From positions 1-64,000 of the forward strand of contig JADDMT010000039.1 of assembly GCA_021401465.1 (NCBI GenBank): a stretch of 64,000 nt of DNA. Direction: 5' to 3'. How positions within the stretch are numbered: position 1 is the first letter of the stretch; each line of letters starts with the position of its first letter. Positions 9,780-19,773 of the stretch are shown here, piece after piece. A program made the position numbers and the translations under genes. This DNA is from Teratosphaeria epicoccoides. Lineage: Eukaryota > Ascomycota > Dothideomycetes > Mycosphaerellales > Teratosphaeriaceae. The notes under the pieces were generated by a model. The model saw nothing but the letters and a program-made list of their open reading frames with translations, ran no database searches and was not told the DNA's origin.

Positions 9780-11066
9780 CTATAGCTTACTCCTCCCACC
9801 ATCCGACAAAGCATTAGGGTTCCTCCACGGCACGCCATTCCAATTCCTCAGGATCTCTTCCACACGAGGTTCCGGTTTCTGTTTCTCGGCCAACGTCTTC
9901 TTCCTCCAACCCTCTAACCACCGTGCCTCGTTCATCCTCCATTTTCCAATCCGCTCAGCAATCCACACCGCACTAGACTCCGCCGAACCATTCGGATTGG
10001 TCATGGGCAGGAAATGCCCGCCACCGATCGTCACAGCCTTGACATTACCGGCTTGGACGCCTCCGCTGCCTCCGAACTCCGTGCCCGTGATATTCGTGCG
10101 ATGCTCCAGCTCCTCCGACGGGACGATCCTGCTGCCTTTCGCTAGCACGTACAGGGTTGGTGGTCGTAGCGTCGACAACCAGCGGTACGCTTGCCGGGTC
10201 TGCGGGTTGTAAATTGGACTAAGCAATGGCGCATTCGAAGGAATGTCAGGGAACGAGTACCTCTGTTGCTCGGACAATGGTCCTGCGGTGGTCAAATTGT
10301 CTGGGTTCGGTCGCGACACTGTTCGGGCCTCGATGAAATTGCTCGTCTTAGGCTTGAACGAGCTGTCGGGATACAGGTTGGTGGGAGACCGATGAAAGCC
10401 TGAGTCCAGGTACTTGTCCAGAGCTCTGGGATCCCAGCCCTTGAAAAGTGGATTCTTCCGCACATAAATAATAGCCTCCTCTTTTGTTGCAAACGTCTCA
10501 GGTCGACGCGACGCCATCTGCACCATTGAGCCAACCGAGCTAGCGTTCTGCATTGTCAAGGATGCATCTATCAACACGAGCACCTCGAAGAGCCTGGGAT
10601 GGAAGGTCGCCGTAGCTACGACCTGCGACCCGCCCATTGAGTGCCCGATGCCGACGATCGGCCTCTTGATTTGGGAACGGAAAGTGTTCAGCATCTGAAG
10701 GACGTCCCTCGAGTGATCGAACCAATGCGGGTCGTTCCCAAGCTTGTCGTCGTTGAGAAGAGCGCTGTCCCCTTGTGCCGCCTGGTCAGCGATCCAGATG
10801 CTGCCAATGGTCATGCCGTGCTTAGACTTGAGACAATGGTACAGGGCTTCGAAAAATGGTTCGTAGACCTCCTTGGGGAAAGCGTTCGCATGGAAGCCAA
10901 TGATCGTCAGATCCCCGGAGACAGAACTATTGTCGACCTCGTAAGGAGTGTAGCTATTTGCTGCAAGAGTCAAGACGTCCTCCTGATCGTTTGCAAGTGC
11001 CGCAGGATACTCCCGAATATATTGACCTGGGAATGTGTGTCGGCGCACAATGAATGGCGAAGACAT
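9780..11066 (-). CDS. peroxisomal alpha/beta hydrolase (Lpx1/AKT2-like)
   Basis: Single-exon protein of 428 residues with an alpha/beta-hydrolase fold. The nucleophile elbow GIGHSMGG places the catalytic Ser at 143. A late GGGHFLP places the likely catalytic His at 351. The region around residues 87-115 (IWIADQAAQGD, NDPHWFDHSRD) resembles fungal peroxisomal hydrolases related to yeast Lpx1 and to the hydrolases of Alternaria host-selective metabolite pathways. The last three residues are SKL, the canonical PTS1 signal, so import into peroxisomes is expected. Substrate is unknown; lipid or acyl esters are plausible from family knowledge. No neighbouring biosynthetic genes suggest a cluster. 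The ATG at 11066 is the first in frame and gives normal family length. Confidence 0.85.
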   Translation of the reverse strand: MSSPFIVRRHTFPGQYIREYPAALANDQEDVLTLAANSYTPYEVDNSSVSGDLTIIGFHANAFPKEVYEPFFEALYHCLKSKHGMTIGSIWIADQAAQGDSALLNDDKLGNDPHWFDHSRDVLQMLNTFRSQIKRPIVGIGHSMGGSQVVATATFHPRLFEVLVLIDASLTMQNASSVGSMVQMASRRPETFATKEEAIIYVRKNPLFKGWDPRALDKYLDSGFHRSPTNLYPDSSFKPKTSNFIEARTVSRPNPDNLTTAGPLSEQQRYSFPDIPSNAPLLSPIYNPQTRQAYRWLSTLRPPTLYVLAKGSRIVPSEELEHRTNITGTEFGGSGGVQAGNVKAVTIGGGHFLPMTNPNGSAESSAVWIAERIGKWRMNEARWLEGWRKKTLAEKQKPEPRVEEILRNWNGVPWRNPNALSDGGRSKL

Positions 11067-11867
11067 TGTGGAAATTCGCCAGTGATTCTACTAGAGTGTG
11101 AATCAACGACTGGTTGATACAGTGGGACCCTTTAGAATGTGGCCTGCTGTGCTTAAACGCCGGTGATGGCCTGCTGTTGTCGATAATTGAGTCCTGACGA
11201 CGCTGATGCCGATGGCCAAAAATTGAATCGATAGATTGGGCTTACAGGCCCGCTCCGACGTTTCTGTCCGTCAAAGATCTCATCAAGGGGTTAGTGGTGC
11301 GGATTTCGAGTAAGTGAATGATGATGGTATGCATGTGGTCGGCCAGAGATGTGGCATAGCTTCTTCTTCCCATGCTTGTCATCGCACGTGGAGCCACACG
11401 AATCGTTGAGGTCATGTCCGGGCCATTGAGAATGATTCTCGGCTGGCGATCGGCCGTTGCAGTTGATACACACATGCATGCAGAGTTCGACCATCTCTAA
11501 TTGCCCGATTTGGCAGTTGCAGGACCCAACCTGGAGGTCGACGAACACCAATTGTGGGACAGCGGCTCCCGCACTTGAGTACCAGTGTGGAGTGGGGCGG
11601 TCTTGAATCAAGGAATGTCTGCCAACCCGCCCAGCGGGTCATCCATTTCCAAGGACCAATCGGTCACCATGACAACCGCTTAGTTGAATGTGTATGTGCT
11701 GCGCCGCCCGTACCCAAGTCAATTTTGGTGCACCGCATACACTGCTACCTCCGTGTATCCATCAAATTCGCGTCAATACATACATACAACGAATCCAAAC
11801 ATCATCTTTCTATCGTCGGAAACAAAGCGAGCAACGAGCCACCGAGTGTTTGGGTATCAATTGCACA
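11067..11867. other. intergenic, no gene seen
   Basis: Upstream region of the hydrolase and downstream region of the Zn2Cys6 regulator. Short frames here lack any protein-like character. Confidence 0.5.
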
Positions 11868-14800
11868 TCACATTGTCGAATCAAACCCGTCCAACCCATT
11901 TATGCCCGTCCCATCCTGCGGCTCCACATCCCCAGGCCCAGGCGTCAACCCCGTGTGCGGCATCCCCGTCATGTCTCCCACACCACCATAACCCGCCCAG
12001 TCGAAACCCGAGTTGCTGTTGAAAAGGTTATGATCATCACCCACCGACGGTGGCTCCATGTTGAAAGGCATGAACCAAGCCGTACTCGGGTCACCCCAAA
12101 ATCCCGACCCGGCGCTGCCATGGTGCGACTTGTCGTTTGCGAGGTTCATATTGTGCAGAGAGAAGGCATCGAGACCGAAAATATCCGGGTTTTGATTGGA
12201 GTTCTGGTTCATGAGGGCACCATTGTCAAGGGACTGAAAGGCTTGTTGCTGCTGGGCTTGGGTGGAAGAGGACAGGTCGACGCCGGCGTACGAGTTCAAG
12301 ACCATCTGCCGATCGAGCTGAGACATCGGATGTGCGGGTGCGTTCAGCAGGAGCGGATTCGGCGGCGCTTGGAACCCTGGGGGAAAAGCTGAAGACGGTC
12401 CTCTCAGGGCTGGCATCCCATGAAATCCAGGGTCCGCCACGAGCGTAGGCATTTGCCGGTCCACAGGATGAATTTGCTGCGGAGCCTGCTGACCGATTTG
12501 CTGCGACTGTGTTTCTTGTTGTTGCTGTTGCTGCTGATGATTACTGCTGACCGCCGGGGTCTCCGCCGACTGCTTGCTCTCAGCCTTTGACGCTCGCCGC
12601 TTCCTCGCCGCTTTCTTCGACGCCGGTTGCTGCTGCACTTGTGTCTGGGCATGTTTGTTTGGAGGCGGCACTTTGGAGAAGAACTCTTCGACACTCTGCA
12701 AGTCGCTCTTCTGCCCCAAAACAGCATCCGCACCCGGCTCCTTTTTGACTTCCGCAGATGGCTCCTCATAGTCCGTTCCATTGACACCGTGCGGATACCG
12801 ATCAAACCAGTCTCCGTATTGAAATATTGACGCGTCGCGTCCATCCATGGCGCCTGTCCGTGCCTGCCCCGCGTCAGAGCGAGCAAAATCCGCATGGCGT
12901 CGGTAGAGGTCGCGCAGGTTCTCGGTGAAGAAGTGGAACATGCCCCAATACTTCTTCATCTTGGTAAGATACTTCACGTTCCATGCCAAATTCCGCTTGC
13001 TGCTCGCCTCAAGCTGCGCATTCTTGGAAAACGCGCCGTGGATATGTACCGTGCTGCTGAAGAATGCGCAATAGCCGGCAAATGGTGCAACCACGGAATG
13101 GTCCATTGCTTCGTGAACCAGCGCCGATATCTGATTTGCAGCATCCAGGGCCGCTCGCGATGACGCTTGTATGAAATCCGTGGGCATGTCGTGAGGGAAC
13201 ACGGGCCGCGCTCCAGGCGTAGGCAGCGTAAAATGATGCATGAATAGGATGATTTGATTGTATACAATGTGCAGAAAGATGAATTGATTTGCAAGCTTCT
13301 GGCTCGAATAGTTCTGGAGATTCTCCGGTGTGTACTGCAGTGAGTCGGGTAATGTATCCTTCCAGTCTTCCACCGCTCTCTTGATCGACTGGAACATTGA
13401 CTCCCCAGTCCACATCGGGTGCTTGTCTCGGTCTTTGCCTCCAAGGTTGAGGTAATGAATAAGTCGACCCCAGATTGCCACAAGCCGCACGAGGTACGCC
13501 GCCACGCCCATGTTCTCCTTGGCGTTGTTGAGCTGGCCTGTTCCTTGTTCGACTGGATTAGGCACATGACCGTTCAAATCCTCAGTAGGGCCGCTGATCT
13601 CCATCTGGTAGTATTTCTCCTTGATCGGCAGTTGAGCGACAATGTATTGCTCGGCGACAAAGATCGGTCGGTCAGTACCTGAAGAATTGAAGCGGTCCAT
13701 CAGAAAGCAACTCCACATCGTCCGCCTCCTGATCTCACGATCAGTGAAGGTGAGCTCGCCTTGGTTCTTGCCATCGGATCCTCGCCGTACCTTCGGGTCA
13801 TGATCCAGGTCCTTGTGCAGCTGCAATGCGTATGCCATTCGCTGCGCCATACCGCCAAACATCCAGCTCCGTCCACCCTGACATGTGCCGAATTCGTGAA
13901 GGCCAAGGATCAGATAGCAGATCAAAATCGTGATGTTGGGTGTGTCGTATCGTCGTAACGCGATCTCTCTTGCGGCGCTTGCCCAGTCTTCGCCTCGTAA
14001 GAATGCTGGCTCTGTGCGCACGCCAGGGTGATTGGAGAATCGCGCTGAGATGGCGCACACGGCCAACATGAGGACCGGCGGCACAGTGCCTTGTTTTAGC
14101 TTCCGCATGAAACTTGGCTTGTGCAGCAGATGATAGCTTTGCCCATATACGTAACCGAAGAAGATTTCGGCGAGATGTTCCTGGATCTCCTTTGGAGGCA
14201 GCTTGTCTGCGCCTTCCTGAAGAAGGTTGTGCTCCTCTGCGTTGTGCGCTTTCATCGTTTCCGTCTCGGCTTCAACATCGGCCGAGACTGCCACCTTCTT
14301 CACTTCCTCGGAAGCAGCGTTGGTATCGGCCCATCTGTCCAGTTCGTCGCCAAACGCTTGATCAGCACCACGTTTCTTGCTGCCGGCCAGTTTTGGCGGC
14401 GGTGGCGGAAGTGGCGGTCGCACTTGAGCCCTGCCGGTGTTGTTCACAATGCCTTGATCCTCCTTTGGGATGATTTTGATCACTCGCTCTTCCATGCGTT
14501 TGAGCCGCTTGTCCAACATGGCCATGTAATCTGTTCGAGGGGCGGCCTTGCGAGTTGTGACCTTGTACACGCATGGAATGCGCGACCTCAAGCAATGCTT
14601 ACACGATGGCTTCTCGCCCGAGCAACGTATCTTCTTCCGCCGACATGCTATGCATGCTAGCGGTAACCGCTTCCTATCTTTCCCAGCCTTGGTCTTCAAC
14701 TCACTCCACGTTGGCGGTATGGACCCGTCTCCCTTGCTGCTGTCCTCCGGATTCGGCGGCTGATTGCTCGTGTTGTCGGCAGATGGCGGATCGTCAGCGA

Positions 14801-15221
14801 GCGGATTGCGCGTCTGCGTTCCAGGACTGGTCGTATCGGAGAGACTCTTTTGTCGGTCCAGTCCTGCATACCCGGAGTTACCGCCGAGGCTCATCCTATG
14901 ATGTTGCCCGAGGATCGGAGACAGATCTTCCTGCAGACTTGCAGTCGACGCCCTATGCTGGCCATTGACAGGTTGTGCTGATGGAGACGGCCGCATGCCC
15001 AGGTCGAAACCGACTCCATAGTCCTGACTGGGCGCGGGCCGGTAGCTGGACATGGAGCCGTCGTTCTGCCCTCCGCCTTGCAAAAAAGCATCCAAACTGA
15101 TGCTCTGCAGCGTACCAAAGCCATAGTCACTGCCCGACTGACTTCCACCAAAGCCTGAGCCTTGTGCCATGGTCCCTGACCCCAGCAGACCCGTTGCTGG
15201 TGACTTGTACTCCGACACCAT
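11868..15221 (-). CDS. Zn2Cys6 transcription factor with fungal-specific TF domain
   Basis: Single-exon protein of 1117 residues. A Gly/Ser/Gln-rich N-terminus precedes a Zn2Cys6 binuclear cluster with Cys at 190, 193, 200, 207, 210 and 217 (spacing C-2-C-6-C-6-C-2-C-6-C, core LACIACRRKKIRC). The basic linker is followed by a short dimerisation helix (MLDKRLKRMEERV, about 234-246). The middle homology region (PF04082 type) covers about 345-650, with YHLLHKPSF near 363 and an RRRTMWSCFLMDR motif near 498. The C-terminal third is low complexity with Gln runs and Pro, a likely activation region. It is a sequence-specific DNA-binding regulator in the nucleus. The cluster and linker look like a conserved fungal subfamily, but I cannot assign its targets. 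The codon repeats for Gln create long shadow frames on the opposite strand. Confidence 0.9.
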   Translation of the reverse strand: MVSEYKSPATGLLGSGTMAQGSGFGGSQSGSDYGFGTLQSISLDAFLQGGGQNDGSMSSYRPAPSQDYGVGFDLGMRPSPSAQPVNGQHRASTASLQEDLSPILGQHHRMSLGGNSGYAGLDRQKSLSDTTSPGTQTRNPLADDPPSADNTSNQPPNPEDSSKGDGSIPPTWSELKTKAGKDRKRLPLACIACRRKKIRCSGEKPSCKHCLRSRIPCVYKVTTRKAAPRTDYMAMLDKRLKRMEERVIKIIPKEDQGIVNNTGRAQVRPPLPPPPPKLAGSKKRGADQAFGDELDRWADTNAASEEVKKVAVSADVEAETETMKAHNAEEHNLLQEGADKLPPKEIQEHLAEIFFGYVYGQSYHLLHKPSFMRKLKQGTVPPVLMLAVCAISARFSNHPGVRTEPAFLRGEDWASAAREIALRRYDTPNITILICYLILGLHEFGTCQGGRSWMFGGMAQRMAYALQLHKDLDHDPKVRRGSDGKNQGELTFTDREIRRRTMWSCFLMDRFNSSGTDRPIFVAEQYIVAQLPIKEKYYQMEISGPTEDLNGHVPNPVEQGTGQLNNAKENMGVAAYLVRLVAIWGRLIHYLNLGGKDRDKHPMWTGESMFQSIKRAVEDWKDTLPDSLQYTPENLQNYSSQKLANQFIFLHIVYNQIILFMHHFTLPTPGARPVFPHDMPTDFIQASSRAALDAANQISALVHEAMDHSVVAPFAGYCAFFSSTVHIHGAFSKNAQLEASSKRNLAWNVKYLTKMKKYWGMFHFFTENLRDLYRRHADFARSDAGQARTGAMDGRDASIFQYGDWFDRYPHGVNGTDYEEPSAEVKKEPGADAVLGQKSDLQSVEEFFSKVPPPNKHAQTQVQQQPASKKAARKRRASKAESKQSAETPAVSSNHQQQQQQQETQSQQIGQQAPQQIHPVDRQMPTLVADPGFHGMPALRGPSSAFPPGFQAPPNPLLLNAPAHPMSQLDRQMVLNSYAGVDLSSSTQAQQQQAFQSLDNGALMNQNSNQNPDIFGLDAFSLHNMNLANDKSHHGSAGSGFWGDPSTAWFMPFNMEPPSVGDDHNLFNSNSGFDWAGYGGVGDMTGMPHTGLTPGPGDVEPQDGTGINGLDGFDSTM

Positions 15222-16809
15222 CCCCCCGCCCTTCTACCGTCCCCAGGACCAGCACACCGGTCGCTGGCCTTCACATGTGGTGCGCTGCTCCCCAGCCCTT
15301 GGTCGACTTGATAGCTGCTGTCTTCTTTAGGAAAAGGCTGACCTGGTCGCGGGTGGTTGGCAGCGACTTTTTGCGCGCGGGAAACGTGGAAATCTTGTGA
15401 TATGGACGCACCACGGTCTATGCGATATCGAGTTTCACGGTCTCGCCCGGCGAGGACGTCGAACGATCACGCTGACCAACGCAGACTGGGTTTCGAAGCA
15501 GCGTGATCCCAGCTTCCTAGAAATGCTGAGATGGCGAGCTAATGAGGATGGTTCCAGCTCGTGTGCTCGTGCTACTGCGCAATAATACACCACTGCGCAC
15601 GGTAATACAGTAATACGCGCATAGGAGCGTATAGTCAGAACAGCGGAGGTCAGCGACAGCAGCAGCAAGGTCTGCCGCCCGCCTAGACCAACCATACTAC
15701 TACATCCTACATACCACTGGCAAAATCACTTGAGCGTCAGGCGGGGCTCACGGCCTGGTGGAAGTCTCGTCAGCCTCCGCCATCTTGCCATTTCGACCGG
15801 GCCTTCCCTCCTTCCCACACCCTTCCCACACCCTTCCCACACCCTTCCCACACCCACCCACACCTTCCCACACCTTCCCCCGTCTCCACCGTCCATCTGT
15901 GTTGGCGGAGCAGGCCGCGTCTCGCTGACCAATGGTGCTGCTATCCACATGAATAATAATGACGCCGCGCGTGCATGTTCAGAATCTCCCAGGAGCGACA
16001 TCGGCTGTCTTGCCGCCACGTGCGTGCCGAGGCATGCCGCATGCGCCGCACACCCAAATGTCACGGTCGCAGATGGATGTTTCAAATCTCCGACCGCGCG
16101 AGACGACGGCCTGGATGTCCCCGGGAAGCCCGAGGCGATACCTCCCGCCCGACCCACGTTGCAGCACGCGTCAGAGTGCCCGCCGTCACCAGCCCGTCGG
16201 TCGTCATTGGACGAGGGCTCGGGGCAACGGGTCGCGCGGAATCATGCCGGCGGGGTGTATTCATCCGCTCGGAATATACCTTGATTGTGAACTGCGGATT
16301 GATCCTGACACTGATTGATCCTTGTAGACGTGACTAAGACGTCTGTGAAACAACCCACCGGTTGCCCGGCTTGATACGACGAAGAATTCGACTAAAACCG
16401 AATTCGCAACCGCAGATAGCTCTACATCATGTTGGAGCCGCTGAATGTCCTATCCGCTCATGCGTATGGAGGCATACTCGCACTGCCGTCTCAAAGTCAA
16501 CGACACCCTCACGTCACAAACGATCACGGCGACGGCTCTCAGCAATGGCAACAAGCAGGCAGGGATGGTCGAGGATAAGTCAAGCGCATCGACCAGGCAA
16601 GCGATTAACCGACCGATAGTCTCAGAACACCTGCCAGGTCCACGAAAGCGTGTCTTCCGTTTGTCATCCGCAGTAGCCTCGCTTGTATCTACTCTTGATC
16701 TTCCCTCGTCCGCCAAAAAATGAAGCATGGACCACGTCTAGATGCCGAGACATCTTCATTCCCGACAGCCAATCCTTATACACCCCCGTATACTACCCGT
16801 TGATGTACG
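15222..16809. other. intergenic between two minus-strand genes
   Basis: About 1.6 kb without a supportable gene. It holds the 11-bp tandem repeat at 15811-15880 and is otherwise GC-rich in its central part. It probably contains the promoter of the Zn2Cys6 regulator. Confidence 0.5.
15811..15880. repeat. 11-bp tandem repeat, CTTCCCACACC
   Basis: Four perfect copies start at 15811, 15822, 15833 and 15844, followed after a short interruption by two shorter degenerate copies. The strand is strictly C/T/A, so the opposite strand is a G-rich GGTGTGGGAAG array. It lies about 590 bp upstream of the Zn2Cys6 gene start. Confidence 0.9.
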
Positions 16810-17878
16810 CTACCACCCAGTACTCCTCCTGGCCCTCCCTCTCCCGCCTCCAGGCGACCTCCTGACAACCATCCAAAGCATGATGCTCGTCGCCAAGCTG
16901 AGTGAGAACCAAGTAAAGATGTACTACAACACGTCAGCTTCCTCAAATCACCTCAAGCAGCAAAGCATTGGAACATACCTGCGTATGATTATTCCTCAAA
17001 TTCACCTCTGGCGCCCTCCCCACCGGCAACCCCTTCGCCGTCCGATCATACGTGACAATCAAATCCGGCTTCATCGTCTCTTCAATCCACACCGCCTGAC
17101 TGCCCGTATGCTCCGCCATCTGATACACATCCGGGAAATACCATTTCCCTTGTTCCGGCTGGTTCTCCGGTGTGAAGGAGTTCTTCTTCCATGGCTCTCT
17201 TAACAACCCTTCTACGACTAACTCACCCTGCGGCAATGCAGAAGGATGTCTAGAGCTCTGCGCCGCCTTATCCCTGGGTATCCAGCCTCGACAGACAAGG
17301 ATCGTAGTATCCCTCCCTTCCCTCTCCAACGGCGTGATGACCAGATACCCGTCCTCCCCGTCATGTAGTCGCGGCCCAATCAACATCTCCTTGTCATGCC
17401 TGAACCTCCCTCGCGCATACACCCTCCTGTAATCAAAATCTTTGACAGCATCTGGATCGATGCGCGGAGGTAAGGGTAGCGGATCTCGAACCAGACGGTC
17501 CTCGACCTTGGCTATGAGATCGGTCTTCCAGTTCAGTCGTTGGACTTGCCAGCAGCCAAGGAAGAACGCGGTGATGGGAATCGCGGCGAGGATGGCGAGG
17601 CCCCAACGGTTGTGTTTGCGGTTGCTGCGGATGGGGGTGGGTGGGTTGTCGACGATGGAGGAGAAGGTGGGATTGTCGGCGGGTTGTTGGGATTGATGGC
17701 GTCGTTGTGGACGGAGTCTGAAGGGCTGAGGTGGGCGATGTGCTCGTATGGACGCAGTGGTCCCATGAGAGGTGTGGAGGCATTCTTGGCAGATCCATCG
17801 CTGTCGCTGTGAGATAGCAGGTTGGTGGCGGCTCAATGACTGCGCCAGAGGGCGCAGCAGTGGTCGTACGTTCTTCAT
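16810..17878 (-). CDS. SURF1/Shy1 cytochrome c oxidase assembly protein
   Basis: Two exons: 16979-17878, then 16810-16923, with a 55-bp intron (GTATGT donor, GTTGTAG acceptor). They give 337 residues. The N-terminus is Arg-rich without acids, a mitochondrial presequence. The first membrane helix is at about 91-109 (WGLAILAAIPITAFFLGCW), followed by WQVQRLNWK, the SURF1 hallmark. The family blocks ARGRF, VITPL, VCRGWIP and GKWYFPDV follow in order. The second helix is restored only by the short last exon (YIFTWFSLSLATS). The protein sits in the inner mitochondrial membrane and helps insert heme into Cox1 during complex IV assembly. It is convergent with nothing close. The UBX gene starts 180 bp away in the opposite direction, so the two share a compact divergent promoter. 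Confidence 0.93.
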
Positions 17879-18058
17879 TGAGATGGTCGAATGATGGAGG
17901 GTACTTCCAGGTTCGCGTTCCCATTCACATGCTTGCCGCCTAGGTTTTCGGCAGGTTCCGTAGTGGATCCTGGGGTAACCCGAGACAAAATATCAAGATA
18001 GCTACAGGTCTTCTTCCATGACATAGTTGTATATCAGAAAAACATCATCAAAACCAAC

Positions 18059-19561
18059 ATGTTCCATTCCGGCGACCTAAGTTCAGGCATCTCCCTTGCT
18101 ATCCAACAGAAAAAGCTCGTAGCCTGCTTCATCGCCTGCCCCTCCGCAGCCCCCACCAACAGCATCGCATACCAGATATCACGAGCATGGGAGGAACACT
18201 GGTTGCCTGAGCTGGGAGAGGTCATTTCTGAGAAGGCAGTGTTTTTAAGACTCGAGCTAGGAAGCAAAGAGGCCGGGTTCCTCAGCGCATTCACAAGCAT
18301 CGATAAGGCGCCAACGCTGGTGGTAATACACAATGGCCAGGTGCTGGAGAAGCTCGAAGGCGGCATGACCAAGGAAGAGGGTCGCAGGAGGTTGCTGAAG
18401 GCGTTGAGCGTAGAGGAGGAGGTGGAGGAGACGGCAGACGCACAGCCACGACCAGATGCCACCGCAGCTTCATCACAGCCCGCGGCTACACATCAACCAC
18501 AGCCTCCACCCACGTCCAACCAATCCGCAGATCTCTCCACTCTCTTCCCCGACCGGGCCGCCCGAACAGCAGCCCAACACGCCTTCCTCACCGCCTCCGA
18601 CCAAGCCATTCTCCAAGCCCGCCAAGCCGCCCGCAAAAAAGAAGCCGAAGAAGCCTACTCGCATCACCGCGGCTCCGACAAAGGCAAACGCCCCGAATAC
18701 GACGACAAGCGACGATCCCGCGACACCTACCTGCTCGAGCAAAAGAAGCGCAAAGAAGACGCCAAACGAGACCGCGAAAGGATCCTGAAACAAATCGAAA
18801 ACGACAAGGAGGAGCGACGATTGCGGGCACAGCAAGCCAAAGAATCAGCCGCTGTGGGTGCCTCAGACCCTCTTAGCTCCCCGCTCTCAGAAAGTAGACA
18901 GGCATCGCACCTCCGCACCTCCGGCGCCAGCGGCTCCTGCCAACTCCTGATCCGCCTCTTCGACGGCTGCTCGATCCGCGGGCGCTTCGCCAGCAGCACG
19001 AATTTAGCAACAGCAGTCCGGGACTACATCACCGCTCAGTCGCCGGAAGGAGGAGCGGATATACCGTATACATTCCGACAGATCCTTGCACCTCAACCCT
19101 CGAGAATGATAGAAGTCAGTGAAGAGCATCAATCGCTCTCTGAACTAGGCTTGACGCCGAATGCGACGCTCGTGCTGGTGCCCGTTGCGGGATCTGTTGA
19201 CGCATATGCCACTTCCAACGCCGGTGTTACGGGATGGTTATCCGCAGCGTACAACTGCTTACCCGATCTCTCCTCATACCTCCCGTCTTTCTTAGGAGTC
19301 CATGTGGGCGGGACATCTGATCCCATCGAGCCGAGTAGCGCAGAAGGCGCGCGGAGAGCTGGAGTAGAGCCGGAGGGAAGCACGCCGTCAGATGCCGCGC
19401 CTTCTGCTTCTTCGTCGACGGGGAGTATAATGGTGAAAACGCTTGCGGATCAGAGGGCTGAGGCTGCGAGGAGAGAAAAGACGACCGAGTTCTATAATGG
19501 GAATTCTTCGGCTTTTGAGGGGAGGAAGGGGGATCGTGACGACGATCATGGAGGGACCTGA
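18059..19561 (+). CDS. UBX-domain protein, UBXN4/erasin-like
   Basis: Single exon, 500 residues. Residues 5-118 form a thioredoxin-like UAS-type domain (FRL-type strands, IDKAPTLVVIHNGQV). A Pro/Gln-rich linker is followed by a charged coiled coil at about 185-265 (rich in KKR and EER). The UBX domain spans about 292-376 (LLIRLFDGCSIRGRF, FRQILAPQPSR), which should bind the N-domain of Cdc48/p97. Residues 388-418 (GVTGWLSAAYNCLPDLSSY) could form the amphipathic or hairpin membrane anchor seen in ER-bound UBXN4 relatives. The expected role is recruiting Cdc48 to ER-associated degradation. This is family knowledge plus inference. It is divergent from SHY1 with only 180 bp between the starts. 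Confidence 0.85.
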   Translation: MFHSGDLSSGISLAIQQKKLVACFIACPSAAPTNSIAYQISRAWEEHWLPELGEVISEKAVFLRLELGSKEAGFLSAFTSIDKAPTLVVIHNGQVLEKLEGGMTKEEGRRRLLKALSVEEEVEETADAQPRPDATAASSQPAATHQPQPPPTSNQSADLSTLFPDRAARTAAQHAFLTASDQAILQARQAARKKEAEEAYSHHRGSDKGKRPEYDDKRRSRDTYLLEQKKRKEDAKRDRERILKQIENDKEERRLRAQQAKESAAVGASDPLSSPLSESRQASHLRTSGASGSCQLLIRLFDGCSIRGRFASSTNLATAVRDYITAQSPEGGADIPYTFRQILAPQPSRMIEVSEEHQSLSELGLTPNATLVLVPVAGSVDAYATSNAGVTGWLSAAYNCLPDLSSYLPSFLGVHVGGTSDPIEPSSAEGARRAGVEPEGSTPSDAAPSASSSTGSIMVKTLADQRAEAARREKTTEFYNGNSSAFEGRKGDRDDDHGGT

Positions 19562-19773
19562 TCCTGCGGTTGACCAGCAGAGCGACGTGGCGCTTTACAC
19601 AAGTGGCATTACTGCTGTCAATCAACATGTGTACAATGCATGACGAAGCCAGCGTACGGGAAGTCCAGTCTTGTGCGTTGGTTACAGTACACGCTTTCCA
19701 CGTCTTAGTACACTTCCTCTTCATACATCCACAAACAACCCAGCGGATGATCGCCTACCCACCATCTCAAGCC

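Noticed and set aside
11688..12392. 234-codon plus-strand frame opposite the Zn2Cys6 gene
   Set aside because: It mirrors the C-terminal part of a strongly supported minus-strand gene and has no features of its own.
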